A DNA stretch of 64,000 bases, taken from Pseudomonas yamanorum. GTDB lineage: Bacteria; Pseudomonadota; Gammaproteobacteria; Pseudomonadales; Pseudomonadaceae. Shown piece by piece: positions 11,107 through 20,723 of this stretch (position 1 is the first letter of the stretch; every line of letters starts with the position of its first letter). The DNA is taken from the NCBI RefSeq assembly GCF_013386765.1, contig NZ_JACARE010000015.1, positions 178,551 through 242,550 on the forward strand. The letters run 5' to 3'. The position numbers and the translations under genes are program-made. The notes beneath the pieces are model-generated. The model had not been told where the DNA came from, made no database searches, and worked only from the letters and a program-made list of their open reading frames with translations.

Positions 11107-13068
11107 TCACACGCCAGCTGAGGTCGGGTTTGATGCGGAAACATTGCGACTTAAAAGGTCGCGCAGTTGATTTTTCTCTTCGGCGGTCAATTCACTCTGA
11201 CGCGCTTTTCGAAGAAGTTGTTCCAGGTTTCGCTCGCGTTGACGAGCTACCAAGCTAGTAATGGTGTCGAAAAACTGTTGTTCAAGGTTATCGCCATCAA
11301 TCAGCCATTCCTTTTCTGCCAATGCCTTCAGCAAGCGGCCCTGTTCGGTGCCGTGCCAGCGTGCAATCAGCTGGAATGAGTTTAGCTTAGGATTCTTCTG
11401 TACGGCTTCGAGCAGGGCCACCAACAGTTGTGTATTGGTGTGGTCTTCGGCCGCAAAGTGCCCCGCATCCTCGACTTTTTGTGCCAGTTGCGGGTGGTGC
11501 AATAACGTACGCAGGGCCGCCATGGTGGGCGGCTCTACTGCTGCTGGGACGCGTGGCCCGCGCGGTTCGTCACGGTCGCCGCCACGTTTGCCGTTTTTGT
11601 CCCAGGGTTTCTTGTCCCATTTCTTGCCGCCAGCGCCGGGTTTCTTCGGTGTCCACTCCTGCTGGGGCGTGTAGGCCTCCTGCGGTTGGTGGAAGTCGGA
11701 ATAGTCCGGCATGGCGTCGTAATCCATGCCCGGGTCGTAGGCCGGCGGCGCCTCTTGCGGCGCGCTGCGCGCCAGCTGGCTGACGGCCTCGCCACTCAAA
11801 CCGGTAATTTCCAGCAGGCGCTGACGCATCAGGGTCCGCAGGTTGGCGCCCGGGACCTTGTCGATCAGCGGCGCTGCGAGGGTGACCATATGGGCCTTGC
11901 CTTCGAGGGAGCGCGGGTCGGACTCTTCGGTCAGTTGCTGGAAAAAGTAATCGGCCAGCGGTTGTGCATGTTGGTTGATGCGCGCGCGGAACGCGTCGGT
12001 GCCTTCGGAGCGGACCAGGGTGTCCGGGTCTTCGCCTTCGGGCAGGAACAGGAAGCGTGCGCGCCGCCCGTCCTGCAGGCTCGACAGGGTCGACTCAAGA
12101 GCGCGCCAGGCAGCGTTGCGGCCGGCCTGGTCGCCGTCGAAGCAGAATAATACGTTGGGCACCACGCGAAACAGGCGCTTCAAGTGCTCTTCGCTGGTGG
12201 CAGTACCCAGGGTGGCTACGGCGTTGCGCAAGCCTTGCTGGGCCAGGGCGATCACGTCCATATAGCCTTCAACCACGATGATTTCATCGAGGTTGCGGTT
12301 GTTCTTGCGCGCTTCGAACAGGCCGTACAGCTCCTGGCCTTTGTGAAACACCGGGGTTTCCGGTGAGTTCAGGTATTTGGGTTTGTCGTCCCCCAGTACT
12401 CGGCCGCCGAAGGCAATGATGCGGCCGCGACTGTCGCGGATCGGGAACATCACGCGGTCGCGGAAGCGGTCATAGCGCTTGCCGGTCTCGGCGTTTTCCA
12501 CCAGCAGGCCAGCGTCGATCATGGCTTTTTGCTGCAGGGTGTCGCTGCTCAGGTGTTTGTACAGATTGTCCCAGCCGGGCGGGGCGAAGCCGAGGCCGAA
12601 GTCGCGGGCGATTTCACCGGTCAGGCCGCGGCCCTTGAGGTAATCGACGGCGGCTTTGCGCTGCGGATGGCTTTTCAGTGCCTGGCGGTAAAAGTCGGCG
12701 GCGGCAGTGAGCAGCGGGTACAGCGGCGAATCGGTGGGTTGCCGCGGTTTGTGCGGGCGGCCACTTTCTTCGCGGGGGATTTCCATGCCGGCGGCTTTCG
12801 CCAGTTCCTCGACGGCCTGGGGGAAGTCCAGGTTGTCGTGGTCCATGATGAAGCCGAGGGCATTGCCGCCAGCGCCGCAGCCGAAGCAGTAGTAGAACTG
12901 CTTGTCGGGGCTGACGCTGAACGACGGAGTCTTTTCCTTGTGGAACGGGCAGCAGGCGGTGTAGTTCTTGCCGGCCTTTTTCATCTGCAGGCGCGAGCTG
13001 ACAACATCGACGATGTCGGTGCGGTTCAGAAGGTCGTCAATAAAGCTCTGGGGAATTAGCCCGGCCAT
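11107..13068 (-). CDS. dnaG: DNA primase
   Basis: 653 residues. Zinc-binding CHC2 domain near residues 38-65 (CCPFHKEKTPSFSV then FYYCFGCG), RNA polymerase core with TOPRIM motif VVEGYMDVIA and FDGDQAGRNAA, and a C-terminal DnaB-binding helicase-interaction domain. Between core and C-terminus (~440-520) is a low-complexity linker rich in Tyr, Pro, Gln, Lys and Gly, presumably flexible. It synthesises RNA primers at the replication fork. The neighbours rpsU and rpoD complete the classical macromolecular synthesis block. Confidence 0.99.
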   Translation of the reverse strand: MAGLIPQSFIDDLLNRTDIVDVVSSRLQMKKAGKNYTACCPFHKEKTPSFSVSPDKQFYYCFGCGAGGNALGFIMDHDNLDFPQAVEELAKAAGMEIPREESGRPHKPRQPTDSPLYPLLTAAADFYRQALKSHPQRKAAVDYLKGRGLTGEIARDFGLGFAPPGWDNLYKHLSSDTLQQKAMIDAGLLVENAETGKRYDRFRDRVMFPIRDSRGRIIAFGGRVLGDDKPKYLNSPETPVFHKGQELYGLFEARKNNRNLDEIIVVEGYMDVIALAQQGLRNAVATLGTATSEEHLKRLFRVVPNVLFCFDGDQAGRNAAWRALESTLSSLQDGRRARFLFLPEGEDPDTLVRSEGTDAFRARINQHAQPLADYFFQQLTEESDPRSLEGKAHMVTLAAPLIDKVPGANLRTLMRQRLLEITGLSGEAVSQLARSAPQEAPPAYDPGMDYDAMPDYSDFHQPQEAYTPQQEWTPKKPGAGGKKWDKKPWDKNGKRGGDRDEPRGPRVPAAVEPPTMAALRTLLHHPQLAQKVEDAGHFAAEDHTNTQLLVALLEAVQKNPKLNSFQLIARWHGTEQGRLLKALAEKEWLIDGDNLEQQFFDTITSLVARQRERNLEQLLRKARQSELTAEEKNQLRDLLSRNVSASNPTSAGV

Positions 13069-13513
13069 GGCGTTCTCGTCATCACTGCGTGTAAAAGAGG
13101 GCCCGCAAAGTGTTCAAGGCGCGCGTATCGTGCGGCTCGATAATCTGTCGTCTGCTTGGTCTGTCAGGAAGTGTATCTGCCGAACATTCACTGACGTTAG
13201 TTCCGATCAGTGCCCGGCGTAGAAATGTTGCCCGGGAGTCCGGTCTTGGCCATGTGGGGGCCTCGGAAGCTCGTCTGTGGGCGCAGCCGACCTGTTGATC
13301 GTCTGTTGAAAAATAAGTGTGCTCGTCAGTAGCCTTGTTAGGCTCGTCAGAAGAGACGTGCACCGCTGGCAAAAGAGCCAGTCCTGACGTGTGAAGCGGT
13401 TCGTTTCAGTCGCGTGTGCGGCGTCAACGGTGAAGCATCAAGCGATATCCGCAAATGCCAACAGCCCGGCTGAGGGCCGGGCTTGGCAGAAGCTTGCTAC
13501 GAACGTCTGTGTA
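13069..13513. other. 445-base intergenic region between rpsU and dnaG
   Basis: No convincing gene is present; short open frames here lack ribosome sites and recognisable composition. It contains the rpsU terminator at 13460-13485 and a direct repeat GCTCGTCAG at 13321-13329 and 13342-13350, spaced 21 bases (two helical turns). The length suggests dnaG has its own promoter here, but I could not pick a confident −35/−10 pair on the minus strand. Confidence 0.5.
13460..13485 (-). terminator. Hairpin after rpsU
   Basis: AGCCCGGC / GCCGGGCT stem with a 5-base loop, 29 bases after the rpsU stop codon on the minus strand. The following T run is short, so it may be a partial terminator that allows some readthrough into dnaG. 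Confidence 0.65.
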
Positions 13514-13729
13514 TTAGTACAGACGAACGGCGCGGCGCTGCTCGCGCTGAACTTTCTTGGCGTGACGCTTAACAGCGGCTGCTGCTTTGCGCTTACGCTC
13601 AGAAGTTGGCTTCTCGTAAAATTCGCGGCTACGAACTTCAGCCAGAACACCGGCTTTTTCGCAGGAGCGCTTGAAACGACGCAGAGCTACGTCGAAGGGT
13701 TCGTTCTCTTTTACTTTGACGGCTGGCAT
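13514..13729 (-). CDS. rpsU: 30S ribosomal protein S21
   Basis: 71 residues, exactly the size and sequence type of S21: [20 protein letters not shown] at the N-terminus and a very basic C-terminal tail ([20 protein letters not shown]). It binds the 30S platform near the anti-Shine-Dalgarno and aids initiation on natural mRNAs. It is divergent from tsaD and first gene of the rpsU-dnaG-rpoD block. Confidence 0.99.
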
Positions 13730-13932
13730 CCAGAGCTACCTTCTTTCATTACCGGGAATCAACGTTCTCGTCGCAAAAAATTCGCGGCTGAGGTCGTCGG
13801 TTTTTAAGGGTTGCGGATGTTAACCCCTCATTGCCCGGAATGCAAAGCCTCTGATCGAAAACCGCTAGTCGGGAGGGGGAGCGGCGACTATTATGCGCGC
13901 CTTCGAATTCAGCCTCTACAAGGCGCAAACCC

Positions 13933-14958
13933 ATGCTAGTTCTGGGATTAGAAACCTCGTGCGACGAAACCGGTGTCGCACTTTACGACAGTGAACGCGG
14001 GCTTTTGGCCGACGCACTGTTCAGTCAGATCGACCTGCATCGCGCCTATGGTGGCGTGGTGCCGGAGCTGGCCAGCCGTGATCATGTCAAACGCATGCTG
14101 CCTTTGATTCGCCAGGTGCTGGACGAGGCTGGCTGCGTGCCGACCGAGATCGACGCCATTGCCTACACCGCGGGCCCCGGATTGGTCGGAGCCCTGCTGG
14201 TTGGGGCCTCTTGCGCCCAGGCGCTGGCCTTTGCCTGGGGCATTCCGGCCCTCGGCGTGCACCACATGGAAGGCCATTTACTGGCGCCGATGCTGGAAGA
14301 AAACCCGCCACAGTTCCCGTTCGTCGCTTTGTTGGTTTCAGGTGGCCATACGCAGCTGGTTCAGGTCGATGGAATCGGTCAATACACGCTTCTGGGCGAA
14401 AGCCTGGACGATGCGGCCGGTGAAGCTTTTGACAAGACTGCGAAGATGATGGGCCTCAATTATCCAGGCGGCCCGGAAATCGCGCGGCTGGCGGAAAAAG
14501 GCATCCCGGGACGCTACACCTTCCCGCGCCCGATGTGCGATCGCCCTGGCCTGATGTTCAGCTTCAGCGGCCTGAAAACCTCTGCCCTGAACACCTGGCA
14601 GCAGAGCGTCAGCGCCGGAGACGACAGTGAGCAAGCCCGTTGCGACATCTCGCTGGCGTTCCAGCAGGCCGTGGTGGAGACTTTGACCATCAAGTGCAAG
14701 CGTGCCCTGAAGCAGGCGGGTATGAAGCGCCTGGTGATCGCCGGCGGCGTCAGCGCCAACAAGGCATTGCGCAGCTCACTGGAGAAAATGCTCGGCGACA
14801 TGAAGGGCGATGTGTTTTATGCCCGTCCCGAATTCTGCACCGATAACGGCGCGATGATCGCCTATGCCGGCTGCCAGCGTTTGCAGGCCGGTCAGCATGA
14901 GAGCCTGGCCATCAGCGTGCAGGCACGTTGGCCGATGGAGCAACTGCCGCCGCTGTAA
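13933..14958 (+). CDS. tsaD: tRNA N6-adenosine threonylcarbamoyltransferase
   Basis: 341 residues of the Kae1/TsaD/Qri7 family. Visible signatures are [15 protein letters not shown] at the start, the metal-binding [11 protein letters not shown] (~110-120), the nucleotide-site [11 protein letters not shown] (~130) and the C-terminal [12 protein letters not shown]. With TsaB and TsaE it transfers the threonylcarbamoyl group of TC-AMP to A37 of ANN-decoding tRNAs. It is divergent from rpsU, an association also found in enterobacteria, with an AAGG about 10 bases before the ATG. Confidence 0.98.
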   Translation: MLVLGLETSCDETGVALYDSERGLLADALFSQIDLHRAYGGVVPELASRDHVKRMLPLIRQVLDEAGCVPTEIDAIAYTAGPGLVGALLVGASCAQALAFAWGIPALGVHHMEGHLLAPMLEENPPQFPFVALLVSGGHTQLVQVDGIGQYTLLGESLDDAAGEAFDKTAKMMGLNYPGGPEIARLAEKGIPGRYTFPRPMCDRPGLMFSFSGLKTSALNTWQQSVSAGDDSEQARCDISLAFQQAVVETLTIKCKRALKQAGMKRLVIAGGVSANKALRSSLEKMLGDMKGDVFYARPEFCTDNGAMIAYAGCQRLQAGQHESLAISVQARWPMEQLPPL

Positions 14959-14991
14959 TCGGCGAACGTGAGCCAGGTTCAGCGAGCGTAT

Positions 14992-15561
14992 TTAAAAATG
15001 CCGTTCGCGCCCGGCAAACAGGTCGCGTAAATTGCCCCGGTGGCGCCAGACGATCAGCAGCGTAAGCACGCTCATCGGCACCAGCGCCGCCGGCTCCTGC
15101 CAGGCCAGCAATGGCAGGGTCAGGGGTGTGGCGATCAGTGCGGCCAGTGAGCTGGTGCGGGTCAGGTAGAACGTCAGCAGCCAGGCCAGGAGGGCCAGCA
15201 GCGCCGCCGGTGGGTAGATCCCCAGCAGCATGCCGGCTGCCGTCGCGACGCCCTTGCCGCCGCGAAAGCGGAAGTACAGCGGAAACAGATGGCCGAGCAC
15301 GGCGCAGACGCCGATCCAGGCTTGCTGTTGCAGCGAAAGCCCGGCCAGGTCGGCGATCAGCACCGGCAGCAGGCCCTTGCAGACGTCGCCGAACAGCGTC
15401 AGTACGGCGAGTTTCTTGCCGGCCAGGCGCAACATATTGGTGGCGCCGGCATTGCCTGAGCCACTCATTCGCGGGTCGGGATTTCCCGTCAAGCGGCTGA
15501 GCAAAATGGCGAAGGACAGCGAGCCGAGCAGGTAGGCGAGAGTCGCCAGTAACCAAAACAT
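14992..15561 (-). CDS. plsY: Glycerol-3-phosphate acyltransferase (acyl-phosphate dependent)
   Basis: 189 residues with about five membrane helices. The PlsY motifs are visible: [12 protein letters not shown] (~34-45) and [12 protein letters not shown] (~100). It acylates position 1 of glycerol-3-phosphate from acyl-phosphate in the inner membrane, the first step of phospholipid synthesis. It is convergent with tsaD (33-base gap) and divergent from folB. Confidence 0.97.
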   Translation of the reverse strand: MFWLLATLAYLLGSLSFAILLSRLTGNPDPRMSGSGNAGATNMLRLAGKKLAVLTLFGDVCKGLLPVLIADLAGLSLQQQAWIGVCAVLGHLFPLYFRFRGGKGVATAAGMLLGIYPPAALLALLAWLLTFYLTRTSSLAALIATPLTLPLLAWQEPAALVPMSVLTLLIVWRHRGNLRDLFAGRERHF

Positions 15562-15635
15562 GCTAACTATTCCGGGCGAGGACGCCCTGATTCTAACGGG
15601 GCATCGCGCCCTTGTCGTGCAGCGGAGAAGAGTGC

Positions 15636-15989
15636 TTGGACAGAGTGTTTATCGAAGGCCTGGAAGTCGACACCGTGATCGGGGCCTACGACTGGGAGCG
15701 CGGTATCCGGCAATGCCTGCGTCTGGACCTGAGCTTCGCCTGGGACAACCGCCCGGCCGCGGCCGGTGACGACCTGACCCTGGCTCTGGATTACGCCAGC
15801 GTGTCTGCCCGCATCCAGGTCTTTGCCGAGCAGGCACAATTCCAGCTGGTGGAAACCTTCGCCGAGCGCTTGGCCGAAGTATTGATGAGTGAATTCCAGA
15901 TTCCCTGGCTGCACCTCAAACTGACCAAGCCCGGCGCCGTTCCGGCGGCCAAGGGCGTGGGCGTGGAGATCGAGCGCGGATGTCGCTAA
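15636..15989 (+). CDS. folB: Dihydroneopterin aldolase
   Basis: 117 residues beginning [20 protein letters not shown], typical for FolB, with the catalytic Glu of GAYDWE and the Lys of [20 protein letters not shown] near the C-terminus. I chose a TTG start at 15636 because GGAGAAG stands 5 bases upstream and family homology begins there; an in-frame ATG at 15612 would add eight unrelated residues. It cleaves dihydroneopterin to 6-hydroxymethyl-dihydropterin, the substrate of FolK, whose gene overlaps the 3' end by 10 bases. Confidence 0.95.
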   Translation: MDRVFIEGLEVDTVIGAYDWERGIRQCLRLDLSFAWDNRPAAAGDDLTLALDYASVSARIQVFAEQAQFQLVETFAERLAEVLMSEFQIPWLHLKLTKPGAVPAAKGVGVEIERGCR

Positions 15990-16498
15990 CTCAGGTTTAC
16001 CTTGGTCTTGGCAGCAATATCGAGCGTGAGGCGCATTTGTGCGCCGGCCTTGATGCGCTCGCGGGTTTCCTGACGGATATGCACTGTTCGCCGGTGTTTG
16101 AAAGCCAGCCTGTGGGCATCAAGAGCGGGCCATTCTTCAATCTGGTGGTGTCGGCCTATACCGACCTGCCGTTGATGGAGCTGGACCGCCGACTGAAGTT
16201 CATCGAGGCCGACAATGGCCGCTACGCCCCGGATCGCAAGGGTTTGCCGCTGGACATCGACGTGCTGCTGTACGGCGAGCTGGTGGGTAACTTCGACGGG
16301 CTGGTCCTGCCCCGGGCCGAAATCCTGAAGAACGCGTTTGTGCTGTGGCCGCTGTCGTTGATGGCGCCGGAGCGTGTGCACCCCGAGGCGGGCAAGACAT
16401 TTGCCGCGCTGTGGCGGGATGCACACATTGATCAGGTACTGGCGCCCGTTGCGTTCCAGTGGCGAGATCAGTCGCTGACGCCGGATTCGCTCTTATAG
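15980..16498 (+). CDS. folK: 2-amino-4-hydroxy-6-hydroxymethyldihydropteridine pyrophosphokinase
   Basis: 172 residues. Opens [15 protein letters not shown], the N-terminal HPPK motif, and carries the signature region [15 protein letters not shown] with the two Asp that bind magnesium. It pyrophosphorylates the FolB product using ATP, a folate-pathway step. It overlaps folB at its start and runs 31 bases into the 3' end of the convergent cca gene. Compared with short HPPKs it has a C-terminal tail of about ten residues, which is the part that overlaps cca. Confidence 0.97.
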   Translation: MSLTQVYLGLGSNIEREAHLCAGLDALAGFLTDMHCSPVFESQPVGIKSGPFFNLVVSAYTDLPLMELDRRLKFIEADNGRYAPDRKGLPLDIDVLLYGELVGNFDGLVLPRAEILKNAFVLWPLSLMAPERVHPEAGKTFAALWRDAHIDQVLAPVAFQWRDQSLTPDSLL

Positions 16499-17703
16499 GC
16501 TTTCAACGCCTTGAGCCGTTCGCGTTTGAGCGCTTCACCCAATTCAGGGCCTTTGAAGCCTTGTTCCAGTAGCGGCGCGACGGCCACACCTCTGGCCGCC
16601 AGCGCTGCGCCGCGCAAATAATCCGCCTGTGGATAACTTCGCTGCTCAAGGCCCTTGCGGCCGCGGGCGTCCATCTCGCACGCCACCACAAACTCCTCGA
16701 AACGCTGCGGACGACGGTAAACGTCAAAGCTTTGCAGCAACTCCAGCAAGGTCGAGGGCCTCAGCTCCAGTGCGCGATGACCGTGGGTGTGGTATTCGCC
16801 CACCAGCAGCGCCAGTTCCTGGCAATCCCTTGGCACCTTGAAGCGCTCGTTCACCGCCTTGATCAGCTTCAAGCCGCGATGCTCATGGGCGATGTGCTGG
16901 GGTAACTTATCCACAGGCGTGAGGCCCTTGCCCAGGTCGTGCAGCAGGCAGGCCCAGCGCACGGTCAGCGGTTGGGCATGTAGGGCAGCCTGTTCCAGCA
17001 CGCTCAGGGTGTGCACGCCGGTATCAATCTCGGGGTGGTGAGCTTCGGGCTGCGGTACGCCAAACAGGGCATCGATCTCCGGCATCAGGGTTTTCAGGGC
17101 GCCGCAATCGCGCAGTACCTGGATAAACACCTGTGGCTGATTTTCCATCAGGGCGCGGGAAATTTCCTTCCAGCTGCGCTCGGGTGTGAGGGCTTCCAGT
17201 TCGCCGGAGTTGCTGAGGTCGCGCATCAACTCGAGGGTTTCCGGTGCGACGGTGAAACCAAGGCTGGCGTAGCGTGCGGCGAAGCGTGCAACGCGCAGCA
17301 CCCTGAGCGGATCTTCGGCAAACGCCGGTGAAACGTGACGCAGAACGCGCGCTTTCAGATCGCGCTGGCCGTGGTAAGGATCGGTCAGGTTGCCGTCATC
17401 ATCTTCGGCCATGGCGTTGATGGTCAGGTCACGGCGGATCAGGTCTTCTTCCAGGGTGACTTCGGGGCTGGCGTGAAATACAAAGCCGCCATAACCCCGG
17501 CCGCTCTTGCGCTCTGTGCGGGCGAGGGCGTATTCGTCGCCGTTCTTTGGATCGAGGAACACGGGAAAGTCCGAGCCCACAGGCTTGTAGCCCAGGGCGA
17601 GCATTTCCTCAGTGGTAGCGCCAACTACGACGCGATCAATATCGGTAACGGGGATGCCCAGCAGGCGATCTCGTACCGCGCCACCGACTTTGTAGATTTG
17701 CAT
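16468..17703 (-). CDS. cca: Multifunctional CCA-adding tRNA nucleotidyltransferase
   Basis: 411 residues, matching the gammaproteobacterial class II enzyme. [10 protein letters not shown] and [10 protein letters not shown] at the N-terminus form the nucleotidyltransferase site; the middle has the flexible neck ([15 protein letters not shown]); the C-terminal half holds an HD domain (LLHDLGKG) giving phosphatase/phosphodiesterase activity. It adds or repairs the 3' CCA of tRNA. Its GGAGG ribosome site, 7 bases before the ATG, lies in the 3' arm of the hairpin at 17707-17760 that also looks like the terminator of the upstream ycgB gene. Confidence 0.97.
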   Translation of the reverse strand: MQIYKVGGAVRDRLLGIPVTDIDRVVVGATTEEMLALGYKPVGSDFPVFLDPKNGDEYALARTERKSGRGYGGFVFHASPEVTLEEDLIRRDLTINAMAEDDDGNLTDPYHGQRDLKARVLRHVSPAFAEDPLRVLRVARFAARYASLGFTVAPETLELMRDLSNSGELEALTPERSWKEISRALMENQPQVFIQVLRDCGALKTLMPEIDALFGVPQPEAHHPEIDTGVHTLSVLEQAALHAQPLTVRWACLLHDLGKGLTPVDKLPQHIAHEHRGLKLIKAVNERFKVPRDCQELALLVGEYHTHGHRALELRPSTLLELLQSFDVYRRPQRFEEFVVACEMDARGRKGLEQRSYPQADYLRGAALAARGVAVAPLLEQGFKGPELGEALKRERLKALKAYKSESGVSD

Positions 17704-17706
17704 GAA

Positions 17707-17760
17707 AAAGCCTCCATTAGCGGCACAGGATAACGCCTGCGGCCCGCCAATGGAGGCTTT
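17707..17760 (-). terminator. Terminator hairpin of the yeaG-yeaH-ycgB operon carrying the cca ribosome-binding site
   Basis: On the minus strand AAAGCCTCCATT pairs perfectly over 12 bases with AATGGAGGCTTT, separated by 30 bases, and is followed by TTC then the cca ATG. The stem begins 7 bases after the ycgB stop. The 3' arm contains GGAGG, the only good Shine-Dalgarno for cca. Readthrough transcripts would therefore mask the cca ribosome site, while a promoter inside the loop region would not. Confidence 0.7.
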
Positions 17761-17766
17761 GCGATT

Positions 17767-19329
17767 TCACAGATGCACGACGGCCAGGTCGAGGCGACCG
17801 TAGTCGTTGTCGCTGTGTTCGTTGCGGGGCGGAACATGGTGGGTTTTCATCACCTGGTCGCCCTGCAGCGTTTCCAGGTGGATATCGAACCCCCAGAGCC
17901 GGTGCAGGTGCTTGAGAACCTCGTCAGTGGACTCTCCCAAGGGTTTGCGGTCGTGCTGCTGGTGGCGCAGGGTCAGCGAGCGATCGCCGCGTACGTCGAT
18001 GCTGTAGATCTGCACGTTGGGTTCGCGGTTGCCCAGGTTGTACTGCGCCGCCAGGGTTTCGCGGATGGTGCGGTAACCTGGTTCGTCATGGATCGCTGGC
18101 ACCAACAGGTCGTCCTTGAGGTCGTCGTCCATGATGCTGAACAGCTTGAGGTCACGAATCACCTGGGGCGACAGGTACTGCAGGATGAAGCTCTCATCCT
18201 TGAAGCTGCTCATGGCGAACTTGATGGTCGACAGCCAATCGCTGCCGGCAATGTCCGGGAACCAGCGGCGGTCTTCTTCGGTAGGGTGCTCGCACATGCG
18301 TCGGATATCCCGGTACATGGCAAAGCCCAGGGCGTACGGGTTGATGCCGCTGTAGTAAGGACTGTCGAAGCCCGGCTGGAAGACCACGCTGGTGTGGGAC
18401 GTCAGGAACTCCATCATGAAGCCATCTGTAACCAAGCCTTCGTCGTACAGGTCGTTCATCAGGGTGTAGTGCCAGAACGTGGCCCAGCCCTCGTTCATCA
18501 CCTGGGTCTGGCGTTGCGGGTAGAAATACTGGGCAATCTTGCGCACGATCCGCACGATTTCCCGCTGCCAGGGCTCCAGCAATGGCGCGTGTTTTTCGAG
18601 GAAGTACAGGATGTTTTCCTGAGGTTCGGCGGGGAAGCGCGCATTGTCCTTATCGCTGTTCTTGCCTGCGCGTTTGGGAATGGTGCGCCACAGGTCGTTG
18701 ATCTGCTTTTGCAGATGCTCTTCACGATCCTTCTGGCGCAGGCGTTCTTCTTCGGCGGAGATCGGATAAGGGCGTTTGTAGCGGTCGACGCCGTAGTTCA
18801 TCAGGGCATGGCAGGAGTCCAGCAGGTCTTCCACCGCATCGATGCCGTGGCGCTCCTCGCACTGCATGATGTACTGCTTGGCGAAGACCAGGTAATCGAT
18901 GATCGAGCTGGCATCGGTCCAGGTGCGGAACAGGTAGTTACCCTTGAAGAAGCTGTTATGCCCGTAGCACGCGTGGGCCACCACCAGCGCCTGCATGCAG
19001 ATGGTGTTTTCTTCCATCAGGTAGGCGATGCACGGATCGGAGTTGATGACGATTTCGTAGGCCAGGCCCATCTGGCCGCGGGTGTAGGACTTTTCGGTGC
19101 TGAGGAAGTGTTTGCCGTAGGACCAGTGGTGATAGCCCAGGGGCATACCCACGGACGCATAGGCGTCCATCATCTGTTCGGCCGTGATCACTTCGATCTG
19201 GTTGGGGTAGGTGTCCAGGGCATAACCCGCCGCGATGCGGCTGATTTCCCGGTCATAGGCCTGGATCAGTTCGAAGGTCCATTCGGACCCCGTGGATATG
19301 GGTTGGCGCTTATGCTCTTTGGCGGTCAT
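17767..19329 (-). CDS. ycgB: SpoVR family protein (YcgB)
   Basis: 520 residues, the normal length for the SpoVR/YcgB family named after a Bacillus spore-cortex protein. Conserved blocks include [38 protein letters not shown] and the C-terminal [17 protein letters not shown]. The biochemical role is unknown. It is the last gene of yeaG-yeaH-ycgB, overlapping yeaH by 4 bases, so the three are translationally linked. In enterobacteria this set is under RpoS control and tied to stationary and nitrogen-starvation stress. Confidence 0.95.
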   Translation of the reverse strand: MTAKEHKRQPISTGSEWTFELIQAYDREISRIAAGYALDTYPNQIEVITAEQMMDAYASVGMPLGYHHWSYGKHFLSTEKSYTRGQMGLAYEIVINSDPCIAYLMEENTICMQALVVAHACYGHNSFFKGNYLFRTWTDASSIIDYLVFAKQYIMQCEERHGIDAVEDLLDSCHALMNYGVDRYKRPYPISAEEERLRQKDREEHLQKQINDLWRTIPKRAGKNSDKDNARFPAEPQENILYFLEKHAPLLEPWQREIVRIVRKIAQYFYPQRQTQVMNEGWATFWHYTLMNDLYDEGLVTDGFMMEFLTSHTSVVFQPGFDSPYYSGINPYALGFAMYRDIRRMCEHPTEEDRRWFPDIAGSDWLSTIKFAMSSFKDESFILQYLSPQVIRDLKLFSIMDDDLKDDLLVPAIHDEPGYRTIRETLAAQYNLGNREPNVQIYSIDVRGDRSLTLRHQQHDRKPLGESTDEVLKHLHRLWGFDIHLETLQGDQVMKTHHVPPRNEHSDNDYGRLDLAVVHL

Positions 19330-20597
19330 GTCACTAACCTGCGCTGGAAGAGTTCACGGAAGACCGGATAGATATCGCCGGCCGAGACCAATTGTTGCTG
19401 GGCGAAGGTGTCAGCGAAGGCTTCGCTGATGCGCTCGTACTCAAACCACAGCGCCTGGTGTTCGCGCGGGGTGATTTCGACGTAGGTGTAGTACTGCACG
19501 AAGGGCATGATCTGGTTGATCAGGATGTCGCGGCAGATGGGTGAGTCGTCGTTCCAGTTGTCGCCGTCGGAGGCCTGGGCGGCGTAGATATTCCACTCGT
19601 TCGCCGGATAGCGCTCCGCCATGATTTCCTGCATCAGCTTCAAGGCGCTGGAAACGATGGTGCCGCCGGTTTCCCGCGAGTAGAAGAATTCTTCTTCATC
19701 GACTTCCCGGGCGCTGGTGTGGTGGCGGATGAAGACCACGTCGATCTTGTCGTAGTTACGCTTGAGGAACAGGTACAGCAGGATGAAGAAGCGCTTGGCG
19801 ATGTCCTTCGTCGCCTGGGTCATGGAGCCGGACACGTCCATCAGGCAGAACATCACCGCCTTGGAACTGGGATTGGGTTGCTTGACCAGCAGGTTGTACT
19901 TCAGGTCGAAGGTGTCGAGAAACGGTACGCGATGAATCCGCGCGCTGAGTTTGGCGATTTCGGCCTCGATTTCCTGAATATCGCCGAAGTTGTCCGGCTC
20001 TTCGCGTTTCAGGCGTTCCAGTTCGGCCTTGGCGTCCCGCAGTTTTGCCCGGCTGCTGCCAGACAATGCGATTCGCCGCGCATGGGCCGAACGCAGGGTG
20101 CGGATGATGTTGATCCGTGACGGGTTGCCCTCGTTGCTGATCCCGGCGCGCACGGTCTTGAAGGTGTCGGTACCGGTCAGGTTGCGTTTGACCAGATTGG
20201 GCAGCTCCAGGTCTTCGAACATGAACTCCAGGAACTCTTCCTGGGTGATCTGGAACACAAACTCGTCCATGCCTTCGCCGGAGTTGCCGGCCTTGCCCGG
20301 GCCTTTGCCGCCCGCGCCGCCTTGGGGGCGCTGAATATGTTCGCCGCTGGTGAATTCCTTGTTGCCGGGGTGCACGACCGTCTGTTTGCCGCCCCGGCCG
20401 TGGTGCAGCACCGGTTCATCGATGTCACGGCCGGGAATGCTGATCTGTTCGCCATGCTCCATGTCGGTGATGGAACGGCGGCTGACGGCCTCTTCGACGG
20501 CCTTTTTGATGTGGTCACGGTAACGCCGCAGGAAACGCTGGCGGTTTACCGTGCTCTTGTTCTTGCCATTGAGACGTCGGTCGATCACATAGCTCAT
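19326..20597 (-). CDS. yeaH: YeaH/YhbH family protein (DUF444)
   Basis: 423 residues. The N-terminal third is basic and ends in a Gly-rich stretch ([12 protein letters not shown] at ~95). The C-terminal half has a von Willebrand A-like MIDAS motif, [14 protein letters not shown], and [16 protein letters not shown]. It is thought to be a partner or substrate of the adjacent kinase-like protein YeaG. It lies between yeaG (126 bases upstream, with a structured spacer) and ycgB (4-base overlap). Confidence 0.94.
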   Translation of the reverse strand: MSYVIDRRLNGKNKSTVNRQRFLRRYRDHIKKAVEEAVSRRSITDMEHGEQISIPGRDIDEPVLHHGRGGKQTVVHPGNKEFTSGEHIQRPQGGAGGKGPGKAGNSGEGMDEFVFQITQEEFLEFMFEDLELPNLVKRNLTGTDTFKTVRAGISNEGNPSRINIIRTLRSAHARRIALSGSSRAKLRDAKAELERLKREEPDNFGDIQEIEAEIAKLSARIHRVPFLDTFDLKYNLLVKQPNPSSKAVMFCLMDVSGSMTQATKDIAKRFFILLYLFLKRNYDKIDVVFIRHHTSAREVDEEEFFYSRETGGTIVSSALKLMQEIMAERYPANEWNIYAAQASDGDNWNDDSPICRDILINQIMPFVQYYTYVEITPREHQALWFEYERISEAFADTFAQQQLVSAGDIYPVFRELFQRRLVT

Positions 20598-20614
20598 GTG
20601 GGAGCCCTCCGGGC

Positions 20615-20654
20615 AGCTTCAAGTTACAAGCTTCAAGCGGCAAGCTGGAAGCTT
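20615..20654. repeat. Degenerate AGCTTCAAG-type short repeat
   Basis: The unit AGCTTCAAG/CAAGCTT recurs several times in 40 bases just upstream of yeaH. Such degenerate repeats occur in intergenic spacers of fluorescent pseudomonads. It lies between yeaG and yeaH within one operon. Confidence 0.5.
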
Positions 20655-20657
20655 AAA

Positions 20658-20717
20658 GACAAGCGGTCGATTGCCAGGCTGTCCGGCGTACCGGGAGCCT
20701 GGCACTTCACGCTTGTC
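20658..20717 (-). other. Long imperfect hairpin in the yeaG-yeaH spacer
   Basis: Nested inverted repeats GACAAGCG / CGCTTGTC and TGCCAGGCT / AGCCTGGCA with an inner CCGG / CCGG form a hairpin of about 60 bases starting 7 bases after the yeaG stop codon on the minus strand. There is no T run. It could protect the 3' end of yeaG mRNA or be a processing site inside the operon. Confidence 0.55.
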
Positions 20718-20723
20718 GCTGCC

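Noticed and set aside
13082..13372. 96-codon minus-strand frame upstream of dnaG
   Set aside because: No ribosome site, no family resemblance, lies where regulatory DNA is expected.
17773..19371. 532-codon open frame antisense to ycgB
   Set aside because: Shadow frame of the SpoVR-family gene.
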